Positions 56,398-63,891 of a DNA stretch of 64,000 nt are shown one piece after another. The notes below the pieces were generated by a model, which was not told the DNA's origin, did no database searches, and was given only the letters and a program-made list of their open reading frames with translations. Made by a program: the position numbers and the translations under genes. The DNA is from Verrucomicrobiota bacterium. Lineage in GTDB: Bacteria > Verrucomicrobiota > Verrucomicrobiia > Opitutales > Opitutaceae. The first letter of the stretch is position 1, and each line of letters starts with the position of its first letter. The stretch covers positions 1-64,000 of the forward strand of contig JAEWNN010000116.1 of NCBI GenBank assembly GCA_023457035.1, written 5' to 3'.

Positions 56398-57768
56398 ATG
56401 CCCCCCAAGCTTCTCTCTCTGCGGCCCCTGGTTCTCGCGACCTTCGCCGCCGCCCTGCCCGCCCCCGCCGCCAATGCCGACGACGACTCCGCCATCCTCG
56501 CCCAGGCCGAGCGCAACATCGCCCAGTACCGCCAGGGCGACATCCGCCTCCGCGTGCTCGATGCCGCCGGCCGGCCCGTCGCGGGCGTGCCCGTGATCGT
56601 GGAGCAACGCACCCACCATTTCCATTTCGGCTCCATCATCTTCGAGCTGCTCGACGAGCGCCATTTCACACCCGAGCAGCGGGCGTTGTTCGACGAACGG
56701 TTCACGCACCTCTTCAATCTCGCCGTCTTCCCGTTCTACTGGGACGGCTACGAGCCGGTGCCCGGCCGTCCGGAGTGGCAGCGCACCCTCCGCATCGCCG
56801 AGTGGGCCCGCGCCCGCGGCATCGTCTGCAAGGGCCACCCGCTCGCTTGGACGCACATCGCCGGCACTCCGGCCTGGCTGCGCGACCTGCCACCGGAGAC
56901 CGCCACCACGCTCCTTCGGGCGCGCATCGTGGACAACGTGAAGGGCTTCGCCGGCACCATCGACCAGTGGGATGTCGTCAACGAGGCGAGCAACACCGTC
57001 ACCTGGGACACCGCCCTGCGGATACCCGACCGCGTGGAGGACGCCCGCTACGACGACCAAGGCCCCTCGATCGCCGTCATCGCCGACTGGGTCGAACCCT
57101 GCTACCGCTGGGCCCACACCGCGAATCCCCAGGCCACGCTCCTGCTCAACGATTTCGGCCTGATCTCCCGACCGTACAACCGCGACCGCTTCTTCGCCCT
57201 CGTGCAGGAACTTCAACGCCGCGGCACACCTCTGCACGGCCTCGGAGTACAGGCGCACGAACCGCGTTCGGAGTGGTTCCCGCCGCAGAAGGTCTGGGCC
57301 ACCTTCGAACGCCTTCGCGAACTCGGCCTGCCCATCCACATCACCGAATTCCACCCACACTCGCTTCCCGGCACGCCGATCACCGGCGGTTTCAAGGACG
57401 GCCGGTGGTCGGAGGAGAGCCAAGCGGAGTTTGCCCGCCAGATGTACACCCTCGCGTTCGGACATCCGTCGGTCGCCTCGTTCACGTGGTGGGACTTCAC
57501 CGAGAACGACGCCTACATCAAGGGCAGCGCACTCCTGAACAAGGACCTCAGTCCCAAGCCCGCCTATCGCGCCATCGACGAGTTGATCAACCACCGCTGG
57601 AAAACGCGCACCCGCGTCGTGACCGATGCCAAGGGCAGCATCACCCTCCGCGGTTTCTACGGCGACTACGACGTGCGGCCCGAGGTCAATTCCGCCGCCG
57701 CTCCCGCGCACGCCTTCCAGCACCTCCCCGGCACCGCCACCGAGTGGACGCTCAAACTCGCACGCTGA
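56398..57768 (+). CDS. GH10 endo-1,4-beta-xylanase
   Basis: 456 residues with a signal peptide (SLRPLVLATFAAALPAPAANA). A short beta-domain (IRLRVLDAAGRPVAGVPVIVEQRTHHFHFGS) leads into the GH10 barrel: CKGHPLAWTHIAGTPAW, acid/base Glu196 in WDVVNEASN, LLNDFGLI, GVQAHEP and nucleophile Glu317 in HITEFHPHS, then WWDFTENDAY near the end. It cleaves xylan backbones outside the cytoplasm. This and GH115 are the clearest xylan enzymes, so the window is not purely pectin-directed. The C-terminal ~60 residues form an extra beta module. It is convergent with the DUF6250 gene. Confidence 0.93.
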   Translation: MPPKLLSLRPLVLATFAAALPAPAANADDDSAILAQAERNIAQYRQGDIRLRVLDAAGRPVAGVPVIVEQRTHHFHFGSIIFELLDERHFTPEQRALFDERFTHLFNLAVFPFYWDGYEPVPGRPEWQRTLRIAEWARARGIVCKGHPLAWTHIAGTPAWLRDLPPETATTLLRARIVDNVKGFAGTIDQWDVVNEASNTVTWDTALRIPDRVEDARYDDQGPSIAVIADWVEPCYRWAHTANPQATLLLNDFGLISRPYNRDRFFALVQELQRRGTPLHGLGVQAHEPRSEWFPPQKVWATFERLRELGLPIHITEFHPHSLPGTPITGGFKDGRWSEESQAEFARQMYTLAFGHPSVASFTWWDFTENDAYIKGSALLNKDLSPKPAYRAIDELINHRWKTRTRVVTDAKGSITLRGFYGDYDVRPEVNSAAAPAHAFQHLPGTATEWTLKLAR

Positions 57769-57820
57769 CCGCCGAAACTCGGCGTCGCCGCACGCAATCC
57801 CGAGGGGCCGGCGTAGCTGC

Positions 57821-58564
57821 TCATGGGCCGACCGCCGGGCCCGCCACCGGTATCAGCCGGTGGACGCGGAAATCCCGGATGCGCAGGTGGCTCTTCACGG
57901 TGCGGAAGGCGAACCCGCCGCGCGTGTACGGCGCCGGGTCGTCGTAGGCGAAGAGCCGGCGGCCGTTGTGGTAGAAACCGATCGTGCTCCCCGCCGCAAC
58001 AAGCTGGATGCGCTGGGGCTCGTTGGGCACGAGCAGGTTCTCCGGGCCCGTCAGATCGTGCTCGGGCAGCAGCGGCCGGTTGCCTCGCTCCCCGATGTAG
58101 CGCCGAAAGCGGCTCGTGGTGTTCGCGTTCCCGCCGTAGCCCACGTAGTAGCAGCGCAGCTGGTCGTAATCCCCGAATACGCCGGTGCGCGCGGTGGCGA
58201 ACAGGTCGCCCGGGCTGCGCGCGTCGTTGGCCATCCAGAAACAGTTCAGGTCGCTCACCCGATCGTTCGGCCCGCCGGCGGAGACCGCCGTCGCCTCGTA
58301 GGTGATGAGCAGCGGCCCTTCGAGCGGCTGCGCGAGCCAAACCGAGCAACCCGCCGGCACGTCGACCTCGAGTACGCCGTCGCGTGCCTCCACCGTGCCG
58401 CCTTCGGCGAGCTCGGTGCGCCATAGCGCGAGACCGGCGTGGAAGTCGTCGCGCACCAACTCCTCGCCGACCGCGAACCGCGGATCGGGCGAAGGGGGCG
58501 GAGGGGTCGCAGCGCACGCGGACAAAACGCCGCCCAGCAGGAGCGCCGCAGCGAGGCGGAGCAC
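57821..58564 (-). CDS. DUF6250 domain lipoprotein
   Basis: 247 residues if translation begins at the GTG at 58564. That start gives a compact lipoprotein signal with lipobox LSAC (Cys about 15 residues in) and keeps the palindromic repeats at 58581-58650 out of the gene. The longer in-frame ATGs at 58762 and 58795 would translate those repeats. The body is a LamG/concanavalin-like beta-sandwich: VRDDFHAGLALWRTELAEGG, DLNCFWMANDARSPGD, LRCYYVGYGGNANTTSRFRRY, then GFYHNGRRLFAYDDPAPYTRGGFAFRT. DUF6250 domains occur beside pectin-degrading enzymes; a sugar-binding or lyase-like role is plausible but unproven. It lies downstream of the PL22-type gene on the same strand. Confidence 0.72.
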   Translation of the reverse strand: MLRLAAALLLGGVLSACAATPPPPSPDPRFAVGEELVRDDFHAGLALWRTELAEGGTVEARDGVLEVDVPAGCSVWLAQPLEGPLLITYEATAVSAGGPNDRVSDLNCFWMANDARSPGDLFATARTGVFGDYDQLRCYYVGYGGNANTTSRFRRYIGERGNRPLLPEHDLTGPENLLVPNEPQRIQLVAAGSTIGFYHNGRRLFAYDDPAPYTRGGFAFRTVKSHLRIRDFRVHRLIPVAGPAVGP

Positions 58565-58580
58565 GCCGCGAGTCGTCCAG

Positions 58581-58650
58581 CCGTAGCGAAAGTCACCAAG
58601 GCTTTCGGTTCCGGCAACGCCCTTCGAAGTTCTGGCGAACTTCGCTACGT
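58581..58650. repeat. Inverted pair of family-A repeats
   Basis: CCGTAGCGAAAGTCACCAAG with GCTTTCGG (58581-58608, plus orientation) and CGAAGTTCTGGCGAACTTCG with CTACG (58624-58649, minus orientation). The two face each other, which gives a REPIN-like doublet just upstream of the DUF6250 lipoprotein. Confidence 0.75.
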
Positions 58651-58781
58651 CACGGGAGCAGGGCGAGCCGTCGAGGTTCTCGGCCGTTTCATCGCAACTC
58701 TGGCGGGTTGCGCGACGCGGCCGGAATCTTGTCCAGCCCGGGAAATGGACACCGGAGCTCATCGTGCATCCGAGACCGACC

Positions 58782-60161
58782 TCACGGCCGCCCACCCTTC
58801 GCGCCCTCGGGTCCGTACTTCTTGTTCAGCCACGCCTCGGGCACCGGCACGACGCAGATGTTCATCGAACGGTTGTCCTCGGAGAGCATCGCCGACTGGA
58901 TCTGGATCCTGGTGCTGTCGGCACTGAAAGTCGGATGCAGGTGGTCGGCCGCAGTCGCCTTGTGACCGGTCGTCAGCAGCATGGTCTCACCGTTGCGGCG
59001 GTCGATCAGCCAGAGGTTGCGCGCAAAGTCGTCGCCCACCGCCCAGCGCCCGTCGGGCGAGCCGTGCACGTGCCAGTAGCCGCTGCCCTCGAGCGTCTGC
59101 CCCTCGATGCGCATCTCGTTCGTGCGCAGGTTCACCACCGCGAAGCCGGTCGGATGCGCGCGCGAGCCGCAGGAGCCCCACTCGTCGGCGTTGTCGACGG
59201 GCCGGTGCCCGAGGATGGCCATCGCCACCTCGTCCTTCGTGATCACCGCCTCGTGCGTCACCCAGTCGTAGGACGCCTCGGGATAGAGCGGACGCAGTCC
59301 GGTGCCGTCGGACCGCACGGTCCAGGTGCGCTGCGGCGCCTTGCCGCCGGTCTCCCAGCAGAACACGATCTCGCCGGGCACCCACGGGTTCGTCTGCACG
59401 TGGCCGATCTGGAACGGCACCGCGACGAGGAACTTCACCTCGCCGGTCTTGAGATTCATCGACGCCAACCCGCCGGGCCCGGCGCCCATCTTCCGCGGGC
59501 CGAAGTTCTCCTCGACCTTCGTGCCGGGCGCGAGGTACCGGCCGGCGAGCTCCTTGTTGCCGATGCGGAAATACACGAATTCCTCGGTCGGATCGAGCGC
59601 CACGTCGCCCACCGCGCCCATCTCCAACGGCACCGTGCCGCAGACGTGTTCATATTCCTCGGCCGCCTTCACCGTGCCGGCCGCGCTGTCGGCGAAGAGC
59701 TTCCCGAGGTCAACGCGCACGATCTCCGCCGGCTTCTTCTGGTCCTTCACCTCGCTGTAGGCCGGCGCGCCCGAGACGTCGTTGGGCTTCATCTCCGGCA
59801 CGCGCACGAAGTAGAGGTTCATCGAGTGGTCGGCCAGGCAGAGCATGCCGGTGTAGCCGTTCTCGGTCACCTGCACGATGTCGCCGGTTTCCTCGTTCAC
59901 CGCCATCGCCTGCCCCTTCACGCGGTTCGACCGGAACACCAGCCACTTGCCGTCGGCCGTCCACTGGTGGTGCGTCTGGTAGATCTTCGAGTCGCCCGCG
60001 GGCTTGCTGGTCAGGAACGTCAGCGGCGTGCCGGTGACCGGGTCCGTCACGATCCTCTTCTCCGAGGGGAAACGGTTGCCGATGCGTGCGGCGGCGGTGG
60101 CGGGGAACACAGCGGCGGCAAGCAGCACCGCGGCGACAAAGGGAACGAGCGACTTCATCAT
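58782..60161 (-). CDS. Oligogalacturonate lyase family protein (PL22-type)
   Basis: 459 residues from the ATG at 60161 with a signal peptide (LVPFVAAVLLAAAVFPATAAA). It has the seven-bladed propeller pattern of PL22: HHQWTADGKWLVFRSNR near 67-83, TGDIVQVTENG, IGHVQTNPWVPGEIVFCWETGG, and TADHLHPTFSADSTRI-type residues near the end with the conserved His residues expected to hold the metal. PL22 splits short oligogalacturonides to give unsaturated monomers that become the KduI substrate. Cytoplasmic PL22 enzymes are about 390 residues; this one is exported and longer. It is the first gene of a minus-strand pair with the DUF6250 lipoprotein (217-base gap). Confidence 0.85.
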   Translation of the reverse strand: MMKSLVPFVAAVLLAAAVFPATAAARIGNRFPSEKRIVTDPVTGTPLTFLTSKPAGDSKIYQTHHQWTADGKWLVFRSNRVKGQAMAVNEETGDIVQVTENGYTGMLCLADHSMNLYFVRVPEMKPNDVSGAPAYSEVKDQKKPAEIVRVDLGKLFADSAAGTVKAAEEYEHVCGTVPLEMGAVGDVALDPTEEFVYFRIGNKELAGRYLAPGTKVEENFGPRKMGAGPGGLASMNLKTGEVKFLVAVPFQIGHVQTNPWVPGEIVFCWETGGKAPQRTWTVRSDGTGLRPLYPEASYDWVTHEAVITKDEVAMAILGHRPVDNADEWGSCGSRAHPTGFAVVNLRTNEMRIEGQTLEGSGYWHVHGSPDGRWAVGDDFARNLWLIDRRNGETMLLTTGHKATAADHLHPTFSADSTRIQIQSAMLSEDNRSMNICVVPVPEAWLNKKYGPEGAKGGRP

Positions 60162-60512
60162 GATTGGAGGGGGCAACGACAGGAATGGAGCGAGGCTATG
60201 CGCGTCCGGCAATTCCGCCAGAGCGACGCCGCGGAAGACGCGAGCGGTACCCGAGCGTTACGCACCGCCGCACGCACCTCGCGCCGAAATCGCGCGGACA
60301 GTCCGTGCCTGTTGCGTCCCAATCCTCGCCACCTCATACATCGACGTGAGGGCAGATCACCTCGTCATCATTTCCTTTGATCGCTCCGTCCGCCCCCATC
60401 GCCCGGGCAAGCTTACGGACGTTCAAAAAGCCCCCCCCCCGAAAACCGGGCCCAGCTCATCTCTGAAGCCCGAGCCGTTCAGCAACCGACCGGTTGCTGA
60501 ACGGCGACTCAG
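60162..60512. other. Gene-free region with poly-C tract
   Basis: 351 bases. It contains a run of ten Cs (60431-60440) followed by GAAAACCGGG and the hairpin at 60475-60504. No gene or RNA is recognised. It separates the sugar genes from the toxin/immunity locus. Confidence 0.5.
60475..60504 (-). terminator. Hairpin after the immunity-like gene
   Basis: A perfect 14-bp stem (CCGTTCAGCAACCG with CGGTTGCTGAACGG) and a 2-base centre, starting 8 bases past the stop codon of the gene at 60513-60812. There is no U-run on the minus strand. The TTCAGC/GCTGAA core resembles the TGAAC-type family-A stems. Confidence 0.55.
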
Positions 60513-60812
60513 TCAAGAGTCGAGGCATGACGTCTTCGGATCGTTTTTCTCGTCATCCAACTTTCGCAACACATCTAGAGCGGCTTGCCGTTCGTCTCCC
60601 CGAAACAGCTCACGTACCCAACTCTCGATCTCCTTATGAATTCCGCGGATAATCACTTTCTTCGGACCGAAACGGGTAACGACAGCCCGGAAGTTCGCTT
60701 CGTTGAATTCAAGAAATTCGACCAACTCGGGATGGGTGTGTACGATTCGTTTAAGCGCTACGAATTTGGCACTAATCAGACCAAACTCGGGGGGATCTTG
60801 AGTGGGAGGCAT
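60513..60812 (-). CDS. Small protein, putative immunity protein for the adjacent toxin
   Basis: 99 residues from the ATG at 60812. There are no recognised domains. Sequence: an N-terminal FGLISAKFVALKRIVHTHPELVEFLEF helical stretch, NFRAVVTRFGPKKVIIRGIHKEIESWV in the middle and an acidic/basic C-terminus (LRKLDDEKNDPK). There is no signal or membrane segment, so it is cytoplasmic. It starts 10 bases after the stop of the toxin-like fragment, the position and size expected for the immunity gene of a contact-dependent or polymorphic toxin. Function is inferred only from this layout. A GC content visibly lower than the sugar genes suggests recent acquisition. Confidence 0.6.
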   Translation of the reverse strand: MPPTQDPPEFGLISAKFVALKRIVHTHPELVEFLEFNEANFRAVVTRFGPKKVIIRGIHKEIESWVRELFRGDERQAALDVLRKLDDEKNDPKTSCLDS

Positions 60813-60822
60813 AATGTCGGTG

Positions 60823-61427
60823 TCAGTTGCTCGGCATGATCGCTGCGCCAGGGCCGACGCCACGCGTAACCCCGTTAAATGCACCAGGAGGAAGGGGCAA
60901 TGCAAACGTGAACCTTCCGGTGAAGGGAGCGAGCGGCCCCCAGACCTCATTCGAACGCATCCAATAGTTGTACCCAGCAGGATTGATCGTCGAGACGCCT
61001 CTGCGGAGATTTCCAAGCGTTGCGGACGGCACTCCACCGAAAGCGTCCATTACTTGCTGTTCGCGTCCACGGATTGCCAGGTGCATCACAGGTGCCCTCG
61101 TTGCCGGACCGCTAACCCAACTATGTATCAGAGGTGCGCCAAATTCAGAGCTTCGGTGGTGATTTGAGAATCTCTGTTTCAGCACGTCATCAGGGTTCCC
61201 AAAGCCCTCTGTACGGCCGATATAGTACACGTTATCCTTCGTCATACTTCGCATTACGTAAATAACGCCCGAGACTTCTGCATCTTCCCCTCTCGGGTAG
61301 TATGTCATAGTATCCGGCTGAGTCATCAACAGGAACGGCACGGCGAGCACCCCTGCCGCCCCCTCCAGAGCAGAGGCCGTCCCCGACTCCGTGACTGTGG
61401 TGAATGCAGTCCCCATGAACGCCAATG
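60823..61427 (-). pseudogene. 3' part of a polymorphic toxin gene with a GIY-YIG-like nuclease domain, cut off by IS66
   Basis: About 200 codons. The end of the protein is a GIY-YIG-type nuclease: SGVIYVMRS, then VYYIGRTEG about 10 residues later, Arg and His in LKQRFSNHHRSS, and Glu in GREQQVMDAFGG, followed by INPAGYNYW. Such C-terminal nucleases are common in polymorphic toxins and are followed by an immunity gene, as here. The frame has no natural start: it enters the IS66 left end at 61427. Joining it to the sequence past the insertion (63892 onward, after removing one target copy) restores a single open frame that continues out of the window, so the gene was whole before the insertion. 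The 3' fragment is probably not expressed in full; an ATG at 61417 could start a short product. Confidence 0.75.
61420..61427. repeat. Target-site duplication (left copy)
   Basis: CGCCAATG, repeated at 63884-63891. Eight bases is the size IS66-family elements normally duplicate. Confidence 0.92.
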
Positions 61428-61454
61428 GTAAGCGACCGACCGGGTGCCTCGTAG
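61428..61454. repeat. IS66 terminal inverted repeat, left
   Basis: GTAAGCGACCGACCGGGTGC followed by CTCGTAG, matching the reverse complement of 63857-63883 except A versus C at position 8. GTAAGC is the family terminus. Confidence 0.93.
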
Positions 61455-61516
61455 ACAGATCGTGATGGTGACCAATCCGAAGCGCGGTTCGTAAGCCGCC
61501 GTCGTAGTGGTGACTA

Positions 61517-63019
61517 CTACGAGGGGATCGACACGACAACCGGGGGCTGCCAGTTGGCGGGCAGGAGCGCGGCGAGGTCGTCGTGATTGGTCATCTTGGG
61601 CAGGCGGGCGAGGACATCGCGCAGATACGCGAGGGGATCCTTGCCGTGGCGCTGGCAGGTGATGAGCAACGAGTAGAGGATGGCGATGCGCTGTCCGGCG
61701 TCGGGGTGGCCGACGAAGAGCCAGTTCTTCGCACCGAGCTTGGTGGGCCGCACGGCGTTCTCGACGAGGTTGTTGTCGAGCCGGGTGCGGCTGTGTCGGC
61801 AATGAGCCACGAGCGGATCCCAGTGCGCGAGCAGATAGCCGCAGGCCTTGCCGAGGGTGGACTGGTTGAGGTGCTTGGCGCGCAGGCCGGTGGCGATCTT
61901 CTTCAGCCAGAACAGCGGCCGGGCGAAGTGCTGCTGGCGCAGCGCGGCCCGCTCGGCGGTGACGCCGGCCTGGTCCCAGCGCTTTTCGCAGGCGTAGAGT
62001 TGGCCGATGACGCGCAGCACCACCCCGGCGGCCTTGGGATGATCCTTGAGGGAGTCGAAGAAGCCGCGGCGGGCGTGGGCCCAGCAGCCCAGCCACTCGA
62101 CGCCGGGATGCGTGGCGGCAAAGGCAGGATACGCGCCGTAGGCGTCGGACTGGAGCAGGCCGCGGTAGTCGCCCAGCAACGCCTCCAGCTCCGCGTGCCG
62201 GCGGGAGTTGGCCCAACGGAAGACGGTGTCGCCGCTGGGATCGTCGGCGACCCAGAGGTAACCCTGCACGGTGCCGCCGGGATGGTCGGGGTCCTGACAA
62301 CGGATCGGCGTCTCGTCGACCTGCAGGTAGCCGCGGGCAAGCAGTTGCTGGAGGAGCAGCTTGTAGAGCGGTTCGAGCAGCTCGGAAACCAGCGCGACCC
62401 ACTCGCCGAGGGTTTGGCGGGAGATGCGCGCGCCCCAGCGCGTCAGCATCTTTTCCTGACGGAAGAGCGGGAGGTGGTCGATGAACTTGGCGATGACGAC
62501 CCAGGCCAGCAGGCCGGCGGAGGCGTAGCCGCCGACCACCGGCCGCGCCGGCGCGGGCGCGAGCACGGGCGGCTGGCTGCGGTCGGCCTTGCGGCGGAAC
62601 TTCGGGCGGACGATCTCGCGGCGGAACAGCTGTGGGGCGACGATATCGACCTCGAAGGTGCGTTCCTCGTCGATCTGCTCGAAGGCCTCCGGCTCGGCCT
62701 TCACCTCGTCGGGCACGATGACGACGGTCTCCTTCACGGGCAGATGGGCGAAGGTCTCGGCCGGCGTCGACCGCGGCGCGCGCGGGCCCTTCTCGCGCCG
62801 GTAGGTGATCGTCTCCACCGGCCGCTCGGGGGCGGGCGTGGTGGCGCCATCGATGGCGATGAGCTGCTGGGCGCGGTCGAGCGTCTCGCTTTTGCCCGGG
62901 CCGAAGAGCTTCTGTTGGAACCAGGCGAGCTGGTCGCGCAGCGTCTTGACCTCGCCGCGCAGGAGCACGATCTCCTGCTGGAGGGCGGCGGGATCGGCGT
63001 TGGCGGCGGTGGTGGACAT
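61517..63019 (-). CDS. tnpC: IS66 transposase TnpC
   Basis: 500 residues from the ATG at 63019; the family length is about 500-530. An N-terminal leucine-rich coiled coil (LQQEIVLLRGEVKTLRDQLAWFQQKLFG near 13-40) is followed by a zinc-finger-like/basic region and the DDE core: Asp235 in VDETPIRC, Asp292 in LQSDAYGAY and Glu420 in NLVENAVRP. CWAHARRGF between the second Asp and the Glu is also typical. It ends with the short IS66 C-terminal domain (HPDAGQRIAILYSLL). It catalyses cutting and joining of the element ends. The longer frame to 63094 lacks family similarity before the ATG. It is downstream of tnpB by 90 bases. Confidence 0.96.
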   Translation of the reverse strand: MSTTAANADPAALQQEIVLLRGEVKTLRDQLAWFQQKLFGPGKSETLDRAQQLIAIDGATTPAPERPVETITYRREKGPRAPRSTPAETFAHLPVKETVVIVPDEVKAEPEAFEQIDEERTFEVDIVAPQLFRREIVRPKFRRKADRSQPPVLAPAPARPVVGGYASAGLLAWVVIAKFIDHLPLFRQEKMLTRWGARISRQTLGEWVALVSELLEPLYKLLLQQLLARGYLQVDETPIRCQDPDHPGGTVQGYLWVADDPSGDTVFRWANSRRHAELEALLGDYRGLLQSDAYGAYPAFAATHPGVEWLGCWAHARRGFFDSLKDHPKAAGVVLRVIGQLYACEKRWDQAGVTAERAALRQQHFARPLFWLKKIATGLRAKHLNQSTLGKACGYLLAHWDPLVAHCRHSRTRLDNNLVENAVRPTKLGAKNWLFVGHPDAGQRIAILYSLLITCQRHGKDPLAYLRDVLARLPKMTNHDDLAALLPANWQPPVVVSIPS

Positions 63020-63109
63020 CGGCCCGCGTATTATAGCAAAGGACACGCCAACGCCGCCCGGTGGACGTTTTTTGCCGCGACTTTTTTGCGGCAAGAAACG
63101 ACACCGGCT

Positions 63110-63454
63110 TCAGCGCTCGTACCACGCCTTCAACGTGCCGGCCCGCAGGTCGATGCCGCCCAGGATCAACGCGAGCGCCTCCGCGGTGAGGGCGAGCTTG
63201 GCCTTGCCCGCGTCGGTGGGCCAACTGAAGCGGCCCTGTTCGAGCCGCTTGGCCAGGACCCACACGCCCGTGCCGTCCCAATACAAGAGCTTGAGCCGTG
63301 TGCGGTCCTTGTTGATGAAGCCGAACAAGGCGCCGCTCTTGGGATCTTCGCCGAGCCGCTCGACGGCGGCCGACCACAGGCCGTTGAACTGCTTGCGCAT
63401 GTCGACCGGCTCCAGCGCCAGGAAGATGCGCGTCGAGGAGGTGAATGGCAGCAT
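63110..63454 (-). CDS. tnpB: IS66 accessory protein TnpB
   Basis: 114 residues, the usual size. The family pattern is intact: IFLALEPVDMRKQFNGLWSA near 10-29, GALFGFINKDRTRLKLLYWDGTGVWVLAKRLEQGRF near 41-76, and a C-terminal LTAEALALILGGID. It is required with TnpA and TnpC for transposition of IS66 elements; its biochemical role is not settled. It starts three bases after the tnpA stop, so translational coupling is likely. Confidence 0.96.
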   Translation of the reverse strand: MLPFTSSTRIFLALEPVDMRKQFNGLWSAAVERLGEDPKSGALFGFINKDRTRLKLLYWDGTGVWVLAKRLEQGRFSWPTDAGKAKLALTAEALALILGGIDLRAGTLKAWYER

Positions 63455-63457
63455 CGG

Positions 63458-63823
63458 CTAGCTCCTCAGCGCGCGGACCAACGCCGCCACCGGTTCGACC
63501 TCGCCGCCGCGCACCGTGGTGCCATCGGCCAGTTGCACTTCCAATCGCAGACTGGGTGCGTTCGGTGACGGCGGTTGCGGCCAACGCACCTGCGCGAAGC
63601 GCACCGCCGGCGCGAGCGCGCCCTTGTTGGCCTGCTGCACCCAGTGGGCGAACGTCGGGTAACGCAGTCCTTCGCGCCGCGCAAACGCCGCCTGCGTCAG
63701 GCCGCTGCGGCGCCACGCCTCCACGTGCTCGGCACGTCGGCCCGCCGGCGTGATCCGCCGCCCCCGCCCGTCGCGCTGTTCCCCCGTTTCGATGATCTCC
63801 GTGCTGATTGCGTGCTTGTTCAC
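63458..63823 (-). CDS. tnpA: IS66 accessory protein TnpA
   Basis: 121 residues with a GTG start at 63823. The helix-turn-helix region is RRAEHVEAWRRSGLTQAAFARREGLRYPTFAHWVQQ at about 29-64, typical of IS66 OrfA and consistent with binding the element ends. The C-terminus is the usual LRLEVQLADGTTVRGG module. It is the first gene of the element, 34 bases from the right inverted repeat. Confidence 0.94.
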   Translation of the reverse strand: MNKHAISTEIIETGEQRDGRGRRITPAGRRAEHVEAWRRSGLTQAAFARREGLRYPTFAHWVQQANKGALAPAVRFAQVRWPQPPSPNAPSLRLEVQLADGTTVRGGEVEPVAALVRALRS

Positions 63824-63856
63824 GCCGGCGATCCTACCGCCTTCCGCCCCAGCCGA

Positions 63857-63883
63857 CTACGAGGCACCCGGTCGGGCGCTTAC
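63857..63883. repeat. IS66 terminal inverted repeat, right
   Basis: CTACGAGGCACCCGGTCGGG followed by CGCTTAC, 26 of 27 matches to the left end in inverted orientation. Confidence 0.93.
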
Positions 63884-63891
63884 CGCCAATG
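63884..63891. repeat. Target-site duplication (right copy)
   Basis: CGCCAATG, identical to 61420-61427. Confidence 0.92.

Larger units (their letters stand above)
61428..63883 (-). mobile_element. Complete IS66-family insertion sequence, 2456 bp
   Basis: Bounded by 27-bp inverted repeats that begin GTAAGCG and differ at one position (61428-61454 and 63857-63883) and by an 8-bp direct target repeat. It carries the three genes of the family, all on the minus strand and all apparently intact: tnpA (63458-63823), tnpB (63110-63454) and tnpC (61517-63019). Intact ends, intact genes and an undamaged target repeat indicate recent insertion. It splits the toxin gene. Confidence 0.96.
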
